64,000 nucleotides of DNA from Temnothorax longispinosus. Taxonomy: Eukaryota > Arthropoda > Insecta > Hymenoptera > Formicidae. The stretch is taken from the NCBI RefSeq assembly GCF_030848805.1, contig NC_092363.1:13322241-13386240 (forward strand), given 5' to 3'. Position numbers and translations under genes: made by a program. Of the stretch, positions 1-10,850 are shown piece by piece (position 1 is the first letter of the stretch; every line of letters begins with the position of its first letter). The notes under the pieces were generated by a model that saw only the letters and a program-made list of their open reading frames with translations, was not told the DNA's origin and searched no databases.

Positions 1-1
1 C

Positions 2-235
2 TATCTTAATACATTACAACAGCGATCCAAATGGAAGAAAACTTCAAGGCCCCAGCTTCAGATAGGTCAAATGGTTGTCGTACGAGAGAATGACCTGCCC
101 CCTTTGTCTTGGCTTACTGGTCGGATTGTTGCGATTCATCCAGGAGCGAATGGAATGACCAGAACGGCGACCTTAAAAACCGCTGAAGGAACATTTAAGC
201 GACCTGCTTCCAGGATATGCATATTACCTGATTGA
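2..235 (+). CDS. Bel/Pao polyprotein, C-terminal end of integrase (partial)
   Basis: An open frame runs in from the window edge and ends at a TGA. It encodes the last 77 residues of a Bel/Pao Pol protein, the domain that follows the integrase catalytic core. It starts YLNTLQQRSKW, closely matching the same region of the intact element at 34957-41886 (YLNTLQQRSKW, then a GQxVxxR stretch and a GR(I/V)xxxHPGxxGxTR motif). A purine-rich tract and an LTR-like start follow within 75 bases, as expected for the 3' end of such an element. The rest of the gene lies outside the window. No break is visible in this part. Confidence 0.85.
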   Translation, partial: YLNTLQQRSKWKKTSRPQLQIGQMVVVRENDLPPLSWLTGRIVAIHPGANGMTRTATLKTAEGTFKRPASRICILPD

Positions 236-307
236 AGTTTAGTTCTTTGTGTACTCATATTTTATATTTCAGGTTGATAAGCCTAGCCCATCAAGGCGCG
301 TGGTATA

Positions 308-666
308 TGTTTGGGCTGTTGACCAAACGATTTTGAAATTTTGTTATAATGGCGCCCTCGCGCAAGAACTGCTACGCAAGAGCTGTCGCTCAAAGGAAAC
401 TAGACCTTCCTAGTAATAACGGATGTCGCCACATGCCCTCTGGAGGCGCTCGCTTCGTGGCCATTAGCCTGCCAGTACCGACGTTGCCACGCGGTGTCAT
501 TGTATATCGTATCAGAGAGAAGAGTGTAACCGTCCAGAGACGACGGACGTATTATTGTATACGCACAATATAGAAAGTTTTAGTAAAAGATATCAAGCGA
601 AGTTTATTTATTCGAAGACGAGAAAATACGTGCCGTACACCCGGCTCAACAAGAGCTGCGCAAACA
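308..666 (+). repeat. Probable 3' LTR of the Bel/Pao element
   Basis: The sequence CAAGGCGCGTGGTA at 292-305 matches the purine tract before the 3' LTR of the intact Bel element on the minus strand (CAAGGCGGGCGGTA before TGTTCG). An LTR-like start TGTTTGGGCT follows at 308. The end is uncertain: I chose CAAACA at 661-666, just before the LINE leader, because it supplies a terminal CA. No second LTR copy is in the window, so neither boundary can be confirmed. Confidence 0.5.
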
Positions 667-693
667 GTCACCCCGATAAAAAACCAATTAATA

Positions 694-3069
694 TGATAAT
701 GGACAATGACAAGAAAAAATTACCACCCCAGGGTGAGCGGATACCCAGGGGTAGGCACGGGGAGGGTACAGTTCCAGCACTCCCCGAGTTGTCGGGACAA
801 TGCGTCCGGAATCACGTGATGGGCTAGCAACCGTCGAGTTAGGGTCGAGCTCGACGGCCAAGTTGGCAATCGCTGCCAGCAAGGAGTCGGAAGATACCGA
901 GATGTTTGAAGACAATTCGCAACAAATAGCGAAGGATGGACTTCACGTTGACTTGGTTAGAGGTATCACTGAGGGGGATTAACTCGATCGCCCGGTTAGC
1001 GTTTCTCCTGAACACCGTCAGTTTTTGTTTGAGATGGACCACCTTGTTGAGGTGGACTTCGTAACTACTAGTCGGAGCCAAGATGCGGCTGAGGATACGG
1101 AGGAAACAATTATAAACGAAGGTACTACGTACGTCCCAGACTCCGATGAAGAGGAGGAGGTTAGATCGGAATACTCACTTAGAAGTAAGAAAAGGAAGGA
1201 GCCTTTTTCCCCCCCTAAGGAACATTCTCCGGTAAACAAAACACCTTTAAAGAAAACTAGATACATCGCGGGCAAAAAGGTAAAGATACTAAGTGGAGGT
1301 ATCACCCCAGCGGTGACTGGTACATTGACATCAACTACTTGTATAAGGGTTATGAAGGGAGGAAATAAGATGGATAAAATTAGAACTGGTAGTCAGAGAT
1401 TCGCGGACCCTCTCAGCAGGTCGATGAAAGAGGATCTGATAAACCTAGAAGAAATTATTAAAACTTTAGTGGAGAGACTGGACGATGCGGGGGATGTCTC
1501 TTCTCTCGTGGTCCAAGTTGCTAAATTCACTGAGGAACTTCGTGCCTGTAAAAAGGAAGAAGAAAAAACCAAGCAAGAATACACTAGTATAATTAAGGAG
1601 AACAGTAAACTTAAGAGAGAGATGAGAGGTCTCCAGTTAAGGTTGAATGCGTTGGAGGATAGCGCTAGGACTGGATCAAAATCGCTGAAATCTTCAGTCT
1701 TTGTGTTTGGGGCTTCTCAGCGGTCCGGCGCGGGGAGTACTTCTTTCCCTGATTATACATCCATAGTCTCCCAACAACTAGACACTAAGAGATCTTCTGC
1801 TTCTGTGAGGACTGTTGAGACGACTTCATCTTTGGCATCTTCTCATTCTGAGCCTAGTGATCATTACAAAACTGATACTAGCTTTCTTCCACTTCGGCCG
1901 CTTCCTCAAAGAGGTCCGAGAGGGAGAACGAGATCTAGAGGCAAGGTTAAACCCAGAGTTACCAGCGATGATCGCCATTCTAGGAAATGGACCGTGATTG
2001 AGTCGGACGCTGAATCTCGCTCTGAGAGGGAAAGTGACACCGGGGCTGGTGAAGTCACGGATGATTACAGACGGCCCGCTTATGATGGCATTCGTCTTGA
2101 GAGGACCCACCGGATATCATCCTCCGACTGGGTCGAGAATTTGGAGGACGGTTCCACCATTGCGGCAATATCTGAGATTAAAGAAATAAGCAAAGAGATT
2201 AATAAATTGGTCGAACGAAGACACCAACTTAGTAGGAGGGTAACAAATGCGCGTCCTGAAAAGTCTTCTAACAAGGATACTTCGAGGAAGCCTCGTAAGA
2301 CTTCCTTTCGGAGCCCGGTAGTCAGCGATACAAACGCGGAAAAGAGGAAACAGCCTGGATCAACTGCTGATACCCCACGTGACGGATCTACTCGCAGTAA
2401 GACCCAACGGAGGTTCCCTAGAACCGCTGCGATTCTAATTACTAACGTGGACACCAAAACATCTTATTCGGATATCTTGAGGAAGGCTCGGGATAAAATT
2501 CTCCTAAATGATTTAGGAATAGAAACATCTAGAGATTCCCGGAACTGATGGCGCTTCGAAGGCCGACAATTTTGCAGTTAGGCTGAGAAGTGTTCTGGGA
2601 GGATCTGCCAAAATAACCAGACCAACAAGGACCGGAGTAATCCGGCTATAAAATATGGACGATTCCACCATGCCCTTGGATATCATCGACAAAATCTCGA
2701 CTATCGGAGATTGTGATGAGACGCAAATCAAGATTGGAAACGTCCGTCCTATGAGAAACGGCCTTTTTTTCTGTATGGGCTAAATGCCCACTTTCTGCGG
2801 CCGTGAAGACTGCTGACTTGGGCAAGGTGAGAATTGGATGGACTTTTGCACGGGTCGAGCTGTTAAAGGCTAGGCCCGTGCAATGCTTTAAGTGCTGGCG
2901 CTTCGGACACGTGCGCAACAACTGCACATATCAAGAAGATCGCACTGGCCATTGCTTCCGTTGTGGCGCCCAGGACCACAGAATTAATAACTGTAGAAAC
3001 GACCCGCACTGCGTTATCTGTGAAAGTATTGGTATACAAAGTAATCATCGGCTTGGCTCTATGAAATAA
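694..3069 (+). pseudogene. R1-type LINE ORF1 (Gag-like nucleic-acid-binding protein), frameshifted
   Basis: ORF1 proteins of this clade coat the element RNA. The likely start is the ATG at 694. The frame shifts near 800 and 980, runs open from 1025 to 2548, then breaks again until 2803-3069. The middle is acidic and then basic and Ser/Arg-rich, with a coiled-coil-like Lys/Glu stretch around 1430-1660. The end has CCHC knuckles: CFKCWRFGHVRNNC near 2881, CFRCGAQDHRINNC near 2953, and a third, looser CVICESxGIQSNHRxGSM. A region before them (KIGNVRPMRNG) matches the segment that precedes the knuckles in R1-type ORF1. At least three lesions are present. Confidence 0.8.
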
Positions 3070-3123
3070 TGTGAAGAGGATGCGTCAAGGCCTAGGGTTA
3101 ACGTAAGAGGCAACCGATCATAA

Positions 3124-5794
3124 ATGGCCACTTTTATACAAGCAAATATCAATCGCAGCTGAGAGGCTCAAGATCTTTTGATTTTACATGCTAATGAACT
3201 GGGTGCTGTGGCGTGCGCGGTATCAGAGCCTGCCCGCATGCCCGGCACTTAGCAATGGTTCGCTTCCTCAAATGGCAAGGCCGCCGTATATATAAATGTC
3301 CGCATTGCCCAATATCCCGCAGTACTTGTGGCGCAGGGCATTAATACCGTAGTAGTTAAGTTTAATAACTTGTATATATTTTCCGTATATATTTTGCCGA
3401 ATGTAAATATGGAACAATACGCATTTTTTTCGGATGAGTTGACAACTCTTTTTACGAGCGTTCCTGGTGGCGCTAATGTTGTTGTGTGCGGTGACTTTAA
3501 TGCCCATTCTAGTTACTGGGGCGCAAACCGCACGGATCTTGAGGGAAAATTACTCATCGGATGGGCTGCACAATTCGACTTGAGACTTGTCAATTCCGGT
3601 AATGTTCCTACTTTCGAGAGTCATCAGAACTCCTCCGTTCTGGATCTCACCTGGGTCTCCCCAGGTTTGGTTAGTAGAGTTGCCGATTGGACGGTCCGTT
3701 TGGACTTAAAATCTTTGTCCGATCATAGATATGTGACTTTTCGCATCTCTGACTCCCGCCGGAACTCCTCTACGCTTCCAAGAATGCAACGTTGGAATTT
3801 TAAGAAGATGGACGCCGATTTATATAAAACCTCTATAAAATGGACATGTGCGGTTACACCAACCAATGATAATTTTTTGATCAACTTTAAACCTGACCGT
3901 TGGATTTACCAGTGTATTCTCGATGCCTGCCGCGCCTCTGTTCCACGCGTTAGTGTTCGCAGAACAAATTCTGTTTACTGGTGAAGCGAGACCATCTCCC
4001 AATTAAGATCCGAGGCCGTTGCTGCGAGGAGACTGTGGACCCGCGGTCGCCGAGCGGATCCACCTGACTTGTTGGAGCGTAAAAGGACGGCCTATATCGA
4101 AGCCAACAGGAGACTGCGGCTCGAGATTTGTCGCGCCAGGTCGGAGTCATGGCGGGAACTGATTTCAAAGCTTGATGATGATCCCTGGGGGCTCGCTTAT
4201 AGGATCGTCCTGAGTAGGTTGAGGAGTCCTGACCCGGGATTGTCGTCTACGTTGGAACTGCCCATTCTCGACCAACTTTTGGATGGACTTTTCCCACCCG
4301 GCAGAGAGCTTACGCCTGTTAACCTTGGCGACTGTGTGGCAGACATGCATCCCATCACCGATCGAGAGGTCATTGATGCCATTAAGAGTAAAAAGAAGTA
4401 GAATACGGCTCCCGGACCGGACGGCTTTAATAGGCTTCCGTTGGTCATGACTGAACGGCTAGCCCAGTGCTTCAACATATTAATTAAATATGGAATTTTT
4501 CCACCGTCATGGAAAGTCGCGGATCTTGTTTTAATTCCCAAGGGTGAGGCTCCCCCCTTGGGAGAAGTTCCGAAGGCTCGACCCATCTGCCTCTTGAGCG
4601 AAATCGACAAGGTATTTGAGCGAATTATCGCTGCTCGTGTGAATTCGTGGCTTGAGGAGAATCCTGGATGTAACTTGTCTGAGAACCAATTTGGTTTTCG
4701 GAAGCAGCGTTCCACGGTGGATGCCCTTTTTCACGTTATGAAGATCGTCACAGAGGCTCGTGCGAGGGGGAAGGTGATCTCGGCGTTTTCCCTCGACATA
4801 TTTAATGCGTTCAATTCGATCAAACTCCCCGGCATCAGACACGCCCTAAGTACCTTTCAGTACGCCGCCAAACAGGTCCCGGTGTCCCATGGAGCGGATT
4901 AAGCGGAAGCGTAACCAGCGGATCGCCAATCACGGATTCGTTTCGACGGAATCTTTGAAAGAGCTCTATTGGAAAGATTCCGTGATTGGCGATCCGCTGG
5001 TCCGCTTACGCTTAATCCGCTCCATGGGACACCGGGACACGTTTGGCGGCGTACCAAAACCGGCGGATCGTCTGTGATTGGTCGCAGAGTTCGATACGCT
5101 CGATACGCGCCATGAGACGGCACCCTCAGGCTTTCGGCTTTACGCACCACAATGTCTTATAGAACCGTTTCATACGAGGCTGCGACTCTGTTGGCGAGGA
5201 TTCCTCCATTTTACTTATATACGGACTACCTGCGACGCACATACCTGCGCCTACGTGATCTGAAGGAGTGCGGTATGTTCACTGTCGACTCCCCCTCGGA
5301 GGTGAGAAATTTAGAGTGGAACGTATTGAGGGAACAATGGCTTGCTCACATCGGCGGTAACAGCTTAACCCGGCAGAAGGACAAGAGAGGCCATCTCTCC
5401 ATCCTTCGATTTATGGCTTGATCGACGCTCAGGCTTCTTCACATTCAGAGTTACACAACTTCTCACAGGACATGGTTGTTTTAGCGCCTATCTTCATAGA
5501 ATTAGAAGGGAGGCGTCGGCAATTTGCAGATACTGCTCTTTGGAGGATGACACATCGGAACACACCCTTGCGGTATGCCCGTTTTGGGGCCATGAGCGCG
5601 ACGAATTGACTGCGATTGTAAGTCAAGACCTTTCGTTAGCAGTGGTTGTAAATAAATTTTGTAAGGAACGCGAGGCGTGGCGCGGCTTCTCTATGTTCGC
5701 GGAGCGAGTTCTCTATCGCAAGGAGAAGGATGAACGAATCAGGCAGCGGGGCCTTGCGGACCCTAATAATATTGTAAATATCGGCGATGCGTGA
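3124..5794 (+). pseudogene. R1-type LINE ORF2 (endonuclease / reverse transcriptase), internally deleted
   Basis: The start is the ATG at 3124 (MATFIQANINRS, the usual opening of the endonuclease domain). Endonuclease signatures are visible: GDFNAHSSYWG near 3490 and LSDHRYVTF near 3715. Stops occur near 3160, 3250, 3982 and 4400. The reverse transcriptase begins with RPICLLSEIDKVFERII (4580-4630) and FGFRKQRST, then LDIFNAFNSI (motif A, near 4794). It then breaks at an inverted repeat (4860-5053), with no YADD box anywhere. The C-terminal part resumes at about 5150 (SYRTVSYEAAT, LARIPPFYL) and ends with the zinc-binding segment C..C..HTLAVCPFW at 5540-5580. About 350-400 residues of RT appear to be lost. 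Confidence 0.85.
4860..5053. repeat. Inverted repeat (fold-back) replacing the RT core of the LINE
   Basis: Arms at 4860-4937 and 4979-5053 are reverse complements apart from a few bases (GTACGCCGCCAAAC in one arm, GTTTGGCGGCGTAC in the other). About 40 bases separate them. No transposon-like termini or target duplication are visible. The join coincides with loss of the RT catalytic region, so a rearrangement such as template switching is more likely than a MITE. Confidence 0.8.
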
Positions 5795-7160
5795 TAGATT
5801 AGGTTAGGCTATGATTTATAGGTTACTGTTAAATATACATAGAAAGCTTTCGACGGGTGGCGGTGCCTAGGGGCGGTGGGCGCTGGTCTTTCCCGGGTCT
5901 TTGTTCCCCCCGGGGTCCGGTGCATCGCGCGAGCGATGTTCCCGGATCCCTGGGAAAGGGGGGTGTGAGTCGGGTTTGGCCGGCGACGCCGCCTCCCGGT
6001 CCCGTCTTTTCCTTCGTATTGCGTTGTACTTGGATGCGTACATGCGTATGCATTTCTTCCTTTTTCGGGGCTGCTGTCTTGGGGTCGGGGGTCCTCCTGG
6101 GGTCGGCCGTCTGGGGCTGGCCGCTCGCTGCTTTTTGGGGCTCTGGCACCATTTCTCGGCAATGGTCGCTTGGAGCCTCTTTGTGGCGGTCGGTGCCGGT
6201 TGGTCGTCCTCTGGGTGTCCCCCATTTGCCCTGGGGCAAATTCATCCCCGATCTCGTTTCTCGTCGTTCTTCAATTCACGTGGGTGGAGGACGGCACTTG
6301 CTCTTCTTCGGCGCTTATGCAATTTTGAGATGCGGGACCCTTGGGATTTTCTGTTTTTATAATGATGGAGTATAATCTTTCCTGTTCTAGCGAGCTTGTT
6401 GGGGGGAGGGGGGTGTGGACTCTCCTGGATGAACGTTCTCGTAGCCGATGAGAGGAGCCCTCAGTGATAAGACTGCCCGCGGTCATTGTCATGAGGGCTC
6501 TCTGAGGCAGTCGGATGCCGACATTGTTGACCCTGGATTGGCGTTGCATGTCGGTCATTCGACTAGGGTTCGTTCTTCCCGGGGATGAAGTGACCTCCCT
6601 TTCCTAGTCTCGCGCTCCTTGTTCTTGTGGAATTCCTTCTCCGGAGAGGGAATTCCTGTACGTTTTGTTCGTTCGCGCCCCTGTGGTTCGTGAACGAAGT
6701 GGGTTTGGGGGGGAGGGTGAACTCTCCCGGACGAATGTTCTTGCAGCCGATGAGGAGAGCCCACAATGATATGATTGCCCGTAGTTAGTATCATGAGGGC
6801 TCTCTGAGGCGGTCGGATACCGGCATTGGCGGCCCTAGATGTTCGAAGGCATGGGACCTTCACATCATTGGTGCCGCGTGTCGGTCTTTTGACTAGGGTT
6901 CGTTCTTTTCGGGGAATGAAGCGCCCTCCCTTTCCCGTTGACCTCCGTGTGTCCTTTGTCTTCTGATTACGTGTTTCTTGGCGTCTCAGCGCGAGGACTG
7001 TCTCGTCATACGATGTTATACCTCTGGTCTTCTGTGTGGCGTGACTGTGGTCCGTTGTGCTGATTGTCAGGGAGAGGGGTTTTAGTGGGTGCAAGCCCCA
7101 CATATCCTGGTAACCGGGTCCAGGAATGAGCGAGACATTTCCCCTCTTTCGCGTAAACAA
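5795..7160 (+). repeat. GC-rich tail after the LINE, with an internal direct duplication
   Basis: This stretch is rich in CCC/GGG and has open frames on several strands, none with a recognisable protein. It may be the long 3' UTR of the LINE or a separate repeat. It contains two diverged direct copies at 6401-6606 and 6707-6938. Both start with a poly-G run, share GATGAG, CATGAGGGCTCTCTGAGGC and GACTAGGGTTCGTTCTT, and end with CTCCCTTTCC. The second copy has about 35 extra bases near 6840-6875. Confidence 0.6.
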
Positions 7161-7166
7161 AAAGAA

Positions 7167-7413
7167 AGTTGGTTGGTTGTTGTGTAAGTGGAAAAGTATA
7201 TGCGTGGTTGCAGTGAATTCCGCTCCCTTGCGAGAGGCTCCACCTCCAAAAAACTAACCTAACCCAACCTATTTGTTGTGCGAGTGACTCACACATACAA
7301 CAATTGGGTTGGGTAAGGTTAGTTTTTTGGAGGTGGAGCTTCCCCCGCAGGGGAACGGAACCCACTGCAACCACGCATATACTTTTTTACCCACACAACA
7401 CTCAACAACTGAC
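7167..7413. mobile_element. Fold-back MITE (about 247 bp)
   Basis: Two arms of about 110 bases (7167-7280 and 7302-7413) are near-perfect reverse complements. They include AAAGTATATGCGTGGTTGCA, GAGGCTCCACCTCC and CCTAACCCAACC, joined by a short loop with TGACTCACACAT. There is no coding capacity. The superfamily is unclear and the outer ends differ slightly. Confidence 0.75.
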
Positions 7414-7840
7414 CTATGCTGTAAAAAGAATGTAGGCCCCCGCTAAACATCTAACCTTCTTGTAACATCACATTTCGACTGTAATTCAGCAAATCTGAAA
7501 CGTTTTATATGTATAGGCAATAAAAGGTTTCGTAAACGTCTCAAATTAACATTTTATTTGTGTCAGTCTGTAGAACGTATCAGAAACGTTGTTTTTCCGT
7601 ATTTAATTTTGTCAATTCGGCACGTCACAAATAAAATGTTTTGTGACGTTCAAATAATATTTTATATGAAACGTTTCCTTTGCGATCTTATAAACGTTGC
7701 CTCAACGCTAGCATTTGCGATGTTTCTAAAATATTTATTTCGCTTTGTACTTTAAACGGTTCAATCAAAACGTAACTTTGAAAAACATTTTACTACTTCG
7801 CGTTAACGTTGTAAATGCGACATAATTAAAAAATGTATAA

Positions 7841-7843
<3 letters not shown>
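7414..7843. other. AT-rich stretch, no gene
   Basis: No coding or RNA gene is recognisable. The hexamer AACGTT and variants such as AAACGTTT and GAAACGTT recur every 20-40 bases between 7495 and 7815, which hints at an old diverged short-period repeat. Confidence 0.4.

Positions 7844-7893
<50 letters not shown>
7844..7893. repeat. (TA)n microsatellite
   Basis: About 24 uninterrupted TA units, directly followed by a hAT-like non-autonomous element. Confidence 0.95.
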
Positions 7894-7896
<3 letters not shown>

Positions 7897-7990
7897 AAGG
7901 TCCTACGAGAAGAAGTAGTGCGTCCCTTATGAAAATGTGCCCTTGAGTGCTCAATGGCGGTCAGTGGGAATGTATGGTTGCCCTACAGTT

Positions 7991-8300
7991 GCAATGCGAA
8001 CTATATGGAAAAGTTAATGGAAAATATTGAGTGGCAATAAGATGAATGGAAACGCAATGGCAAGATTTGAATGACAACTTTTTCCATACAGGCGTAATGG
8101 AAATTGCTAATGGCTTATGAAGGTTAAAACTTGTGTATGGAACTTGCAATGCGAATTATATGGAAAAGTTAATGGAAAATATTGAGTGGCAATAAGATGA
8201 ATGGAAACACAATGGCAAGATTCGAATGACAACTTTTTCCATACAGGCGTAATGGAAACTGCCAATGACTCATGAAGGATAAAATTTGTATGGAATTTTT
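7991..8300 (+). repeat. 155-bp tandem duplication
   Basis: Two adjacent copies start GCAATGCGAA at 7991 and 8146 and share TTAATGGAAAATATTGAGTGG and TTTCCATACAGGCGTAATGG (positions about 8011-8100 and 8166-8255). Divergence is a few percent. Confidence 0.85.
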
Positions 8301-8639
8301 TTACCTTCAGCCAATTTGTTCAGTGTGAATTGTAATGGAAATTCGTCAATGGTAAATGTGGCGGTTCGCGCCACCAGTGGTACATGCATCATCATCACGC
8401 CCGCGCGGTAACTGTATTACCGGCAGTTCGCATCGACGGCGCTAGGCGTCGCATCGTTTATGCATTCTCTCAAATTCAAGGTTCGGCACGGACTGGTATA
8501 TGTATGAGACCTCCTACGGGACACCGAGGCAGATATTTTCAGGCGCTAGTTGCCTAAGGCAAGAGCTCCTATTAGATTGTCCGTTGAACCAAAGGCAATG
8601 GGAAATGAAGGCATTTATATTAAAGACAAAATAGTACCA

Positions 8640-8927
8640 TTTATTAAAATGCCATTGAATTCTTATTGTTTCAGACGCAATGGAAATAAAGGCATTTTTG
8701 CCAAAGATAAAAATTTCCACACAAAATCCCATTGGTATTGCCAGTGTTAATACCAATGGCAATACTAATGGCAATACCAATGGCAATACCAACGGCAAAA
8801 CCAGTGGCAATACCAATAGCAATACCAATGGGATTTTGTGTGGAACTTTTTATCTTTGGCAAAAATGCCTTCATTTCCATTGCGTCTGGAACAATGGAAA
8901 TTCAATGGCATTTTTTAATGGCAATGA
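8640..8927. repeat. Palindrome with a GGCAATACCAAT minisatellite at its centre
   Basis: Arms 8640-8746 and 8817-8927 are near-perfect reverse complements (for example AAATCCCATTGGTATTGCC in the left arm). The 70-base loop is a 12-bp repeat of GGCAATACCAAT-type units with small changes. Confidence 0.85.
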
Positions 8928-9333
8928 AGGGCACATTTTCATAAGGGGTAGTCCGCGGCAAGCCATCGTTCCGTGCGCTGTGCGGGCGTGTGCTGCGTGT
9001 GTAAAGCTACCGCTTCATCTATCGTAATGTTTACCGTAAGCGATCGTAACGCTCGTCGTAACAGCTATCGTAAGCCATCGTATGAGTTGATTTAACTTGA
9101 ACTCTTACGATTACGACGCTTGTCTGGCGTTACAACATAACCTAACCTGTCAAGTTTCTTAACGTGCAAAGAAAAATGTGTTTATAGACACTACACCTGT
9201 TATTTGTCGCTTGAGTTACGGATAGGCGCAGTGATGCTAGGCGCAGGAAGAAGCGCACTGATTGGTGGGTTAGCGAGAAGGTCGCTAGCTACTGATACCG
9301 GCAACAACCGGCAGTCTTTACCCGCTCGTCTTT

Positions 9334-9581
9334 GGGTGCGTTCCGTTTCACGCATGAACCGCATGAAACGCAGCGCATCGCATAAACGCATTGTCTCGGT
9401 CCGTTTCTCACTCCTTCCCGCCTAAATAATACTCGCGCATGGACCACGCATGGACTACATCATCTCAGGAGCTGAGGCAGCTCATGCGCTCTCATGCGCT
9501 GCACAACATGGCGCGGCATTGTGGTGGGAGAACGTTCTTATGCGCGCATGAACTGCATATGGAGTGAAACGGAACGCACCC
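9334..9581. mobile_element. MITE with GGGTGCGTTCCGTTTCA termini
   Basis: The inverted ends GGGTGCGTTCCGTTTCAC (from 9334) and TGAAACGGAACGCACCC (to 9581) are exact reverse complements over 17 bases. TTT lies on both sides, possibly a 3-bp target duplication. GC content is higher than the surroundings. There is no transposase. The ends and 3-bp duplication are reminiscent of PIF/Harbinger elements, but the assignment is tentative. Confidence 0.75.
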
Positions 9582-9585
9582 TTTG

Positions 9586-9984
9586 TCCGGCAGTGTTTGC
9601 CCCTTTTTTCAGTAATATATAATTATATTAAACAATTAAAAATGACGTCTCGCACTCGGACTGATTCTGTTGCTGAGGAGGATCCGCATCAATTATGACA
9701 TGAGGTAAGTAATAAACCTATTTATAATCCAGGAAACATAATGTAACATGTAAAACGTACAGCTAGGTTAGTTGTAATTTCCTACTCAAGAAAAAATGTA
9801 GGAATTACAACTAACCTATATATACGTTTACAACTAACCTATATATTGTGTTTGCTAGGAACCTATCTAACCTAAAAAGTAATTCATATTATTTACTTAT
9901 GTATAATAATTGTTCAAGGTGCACACTCGCGAGCAGATAAAGCCGAAAAATTATTGGAAAAAAATCACGGGAAAAATAAATAAG
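9586..9984. other. AT-rich stretch with one strong hairpin (9764-9818)
   Basis: No gene is recognisable. TAGGTTAGTTGTAATTTCCTAC (9764-9785) pairs with GTAGGAATTACAACTAACCTA (9798-9818) across a 12-base A-rich loop. Part of the right arm repeats near 9830 (TTTACAACTAACCTATATAT). It could be a tiny MITE. I see no Pol III signals. Confidence 0.6.
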
Positions 9985-10746
9985 TGTTCGGGATCAAACG
10001 TAAAGCGTATAATAAATTAAATTCGGATAAATTGATCCGTAAAATTGCTCTTAAAGTATTCCGGGAAACGACGTTAATTCGAGATCGTATTCTAGAAATA
10101 AGAAGGTCGTTTCTCAGAAATATCGAGAGACAGAAAAACTGTCTCGTTTTTGCGTGTGCCGACTCTCTTCCATTGTCTCGGAGCCTCAGTGCGCGAGGTA
10201 AATACCCGAGACAAAGCGAAGGACTCGGCGAAAATAGCTGATTGGTTGCCGGCCCCAAGATCAGCTGAGCCGTTTGACTTTTTCAAAATCAGCTGGTTTC
10301 TCGGGGTGGCGGCATCCGATTGACTCCGCCGAATTTTCAGCCCGTTGCCGGGGGTCCGGAGCTAGAGTTTATAAAGCTCCGGCCCTCCGCGCACGGATTC
10401 GCACTCGATAACAGTACGCCGAACGAACTTGACGAAAATACGATTCCGTATTCCGTGGGATATATTCACTCGGCTTCGAACTCCTGCCTTTCTTTCGCTG
10501 CTCGCGATATCGAACTTGCTTCGAGCGACTGCCTTTTCCGCGCGCATTTGCCCGCGTCATTAATTTGGTCGCGTAAACGCGCATTTCTTGCTCGCCTTCG
10601 CCCGCGCAATTTCCATTGTTTGCGAAGTAAAGACTTTTTGTAAATAGCTGTAAATATCATTAATTTTAATTATAGACATTCGTTAAAACTCTGCACAAAC
10701 GTTTCTATAACTTTCAAACACTAATTTCCTCAACCCATTCGCGCAC
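9985..10746 (+). repeat. Probable 5' LTR of the second Bel/Pao element
   Basis: The segment lies directly upstream of a primer-binding site and the gag gene. A candidate TG start (TGTTCGGGATC) is at 9985, and a TATA box (TATAAAG) lies at about 10370. The end near GCGCA at 10741-10745 is chosen by analogy with the intact element, where the LTR ends a few bases before the primer site. The 3' LTR is absent, so the boundaries are approximate. Confidence 0.45.
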
Positions 10747-10752
10747 TTTTTT

Positions 10753-10770
10753 TGGTCCTTCGAGCCGGAT
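10753..10770 (+). promoter_or_regulatory. Primer-binding site, tRNA-Tyr type
   Basis: TGGTCCTTCGAGCCGGAT is complementary to the 3' end of arthropod tRNA-Tyr, CCA included. The same 18 bases occur on the minus strand at 41155-41172 in the intact Bel element, so both families prime from the same tRNA. Confidence 0.85.
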
Positions 10771-10850
10771 CTTCTGTGACCGGTGTTCGCGAAGTGTGTG
10801 AGTAGGGATTCAGATGAGCTTCTCGTGTTTCGAGTGACCGCCTAAGAACA

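Larger units (their letters stand above)
694..5794 (+). mobile_element. R1-clade non-LTR retrotransposon (LINE), decayed
   Basis: The segment has the two-gene plan of an R1-type LINE. ORF1 carries three zinc knuckles near its end. ORF2 carries an apurinic-type endonuclease, a reverse transcriptase and a C-terminal zinc-binding region. Both genes have stops and frameshifts, and most of the RT domain is missing, so the copy is dead. It is not in 28S rDNA, so it resembles the dispersed R1-related families rather than true R1. A long GC-rich tail follows it. Confidence 0.85.
7923..8947. mobile_element. hAT-like non-autonomous DNA transposon (about 1.0 kb)
   Basis: The termini are inverted repeats: CCCTTATGAAAATGTGCCCTT at 7924-7944 and its exact reverse complement at 8927-8947. 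The flanks GTAGTGCG (7915-7922) and GTAGTCCG (8948-8955) form an 8-bp target duplication with one mismatch, as hAT elements make. There is no transposase. Inside are a 155-bp tandem duplication (7991-8300) and a large palindrome with a minisatellite loop (8640-8927). The apparent Asn-Thr-Asn-Gly and Val-Leu-Pro open frames here are by-products of the 12-bp repeat. Confidence 0.8.

Noticed and set aside
5857..6375. Overlapping long open frames in GC-rich DNA
   Set aside because: Frames of similar length exist on both strands with no recognisable motif; composition explains them.
7240..7275. Possible interstitial telomere in CCTAACCCAACC
   Set aside because: It occurs as an inverted pair within a MITE and is not tandem.
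8732..8944. Val-Leu-Pro and Asn-Thr-Asn-Gly repeat proteins on both strands
   Set aside because: They are translations of a 12-bp minisatellite in the loop of a palindrome, and similar frames appear on both strands.
9137..9149. Telomere-like CCTAA words
   Set aside because: Only two imperfect units (AACCTAACCT); not an array.
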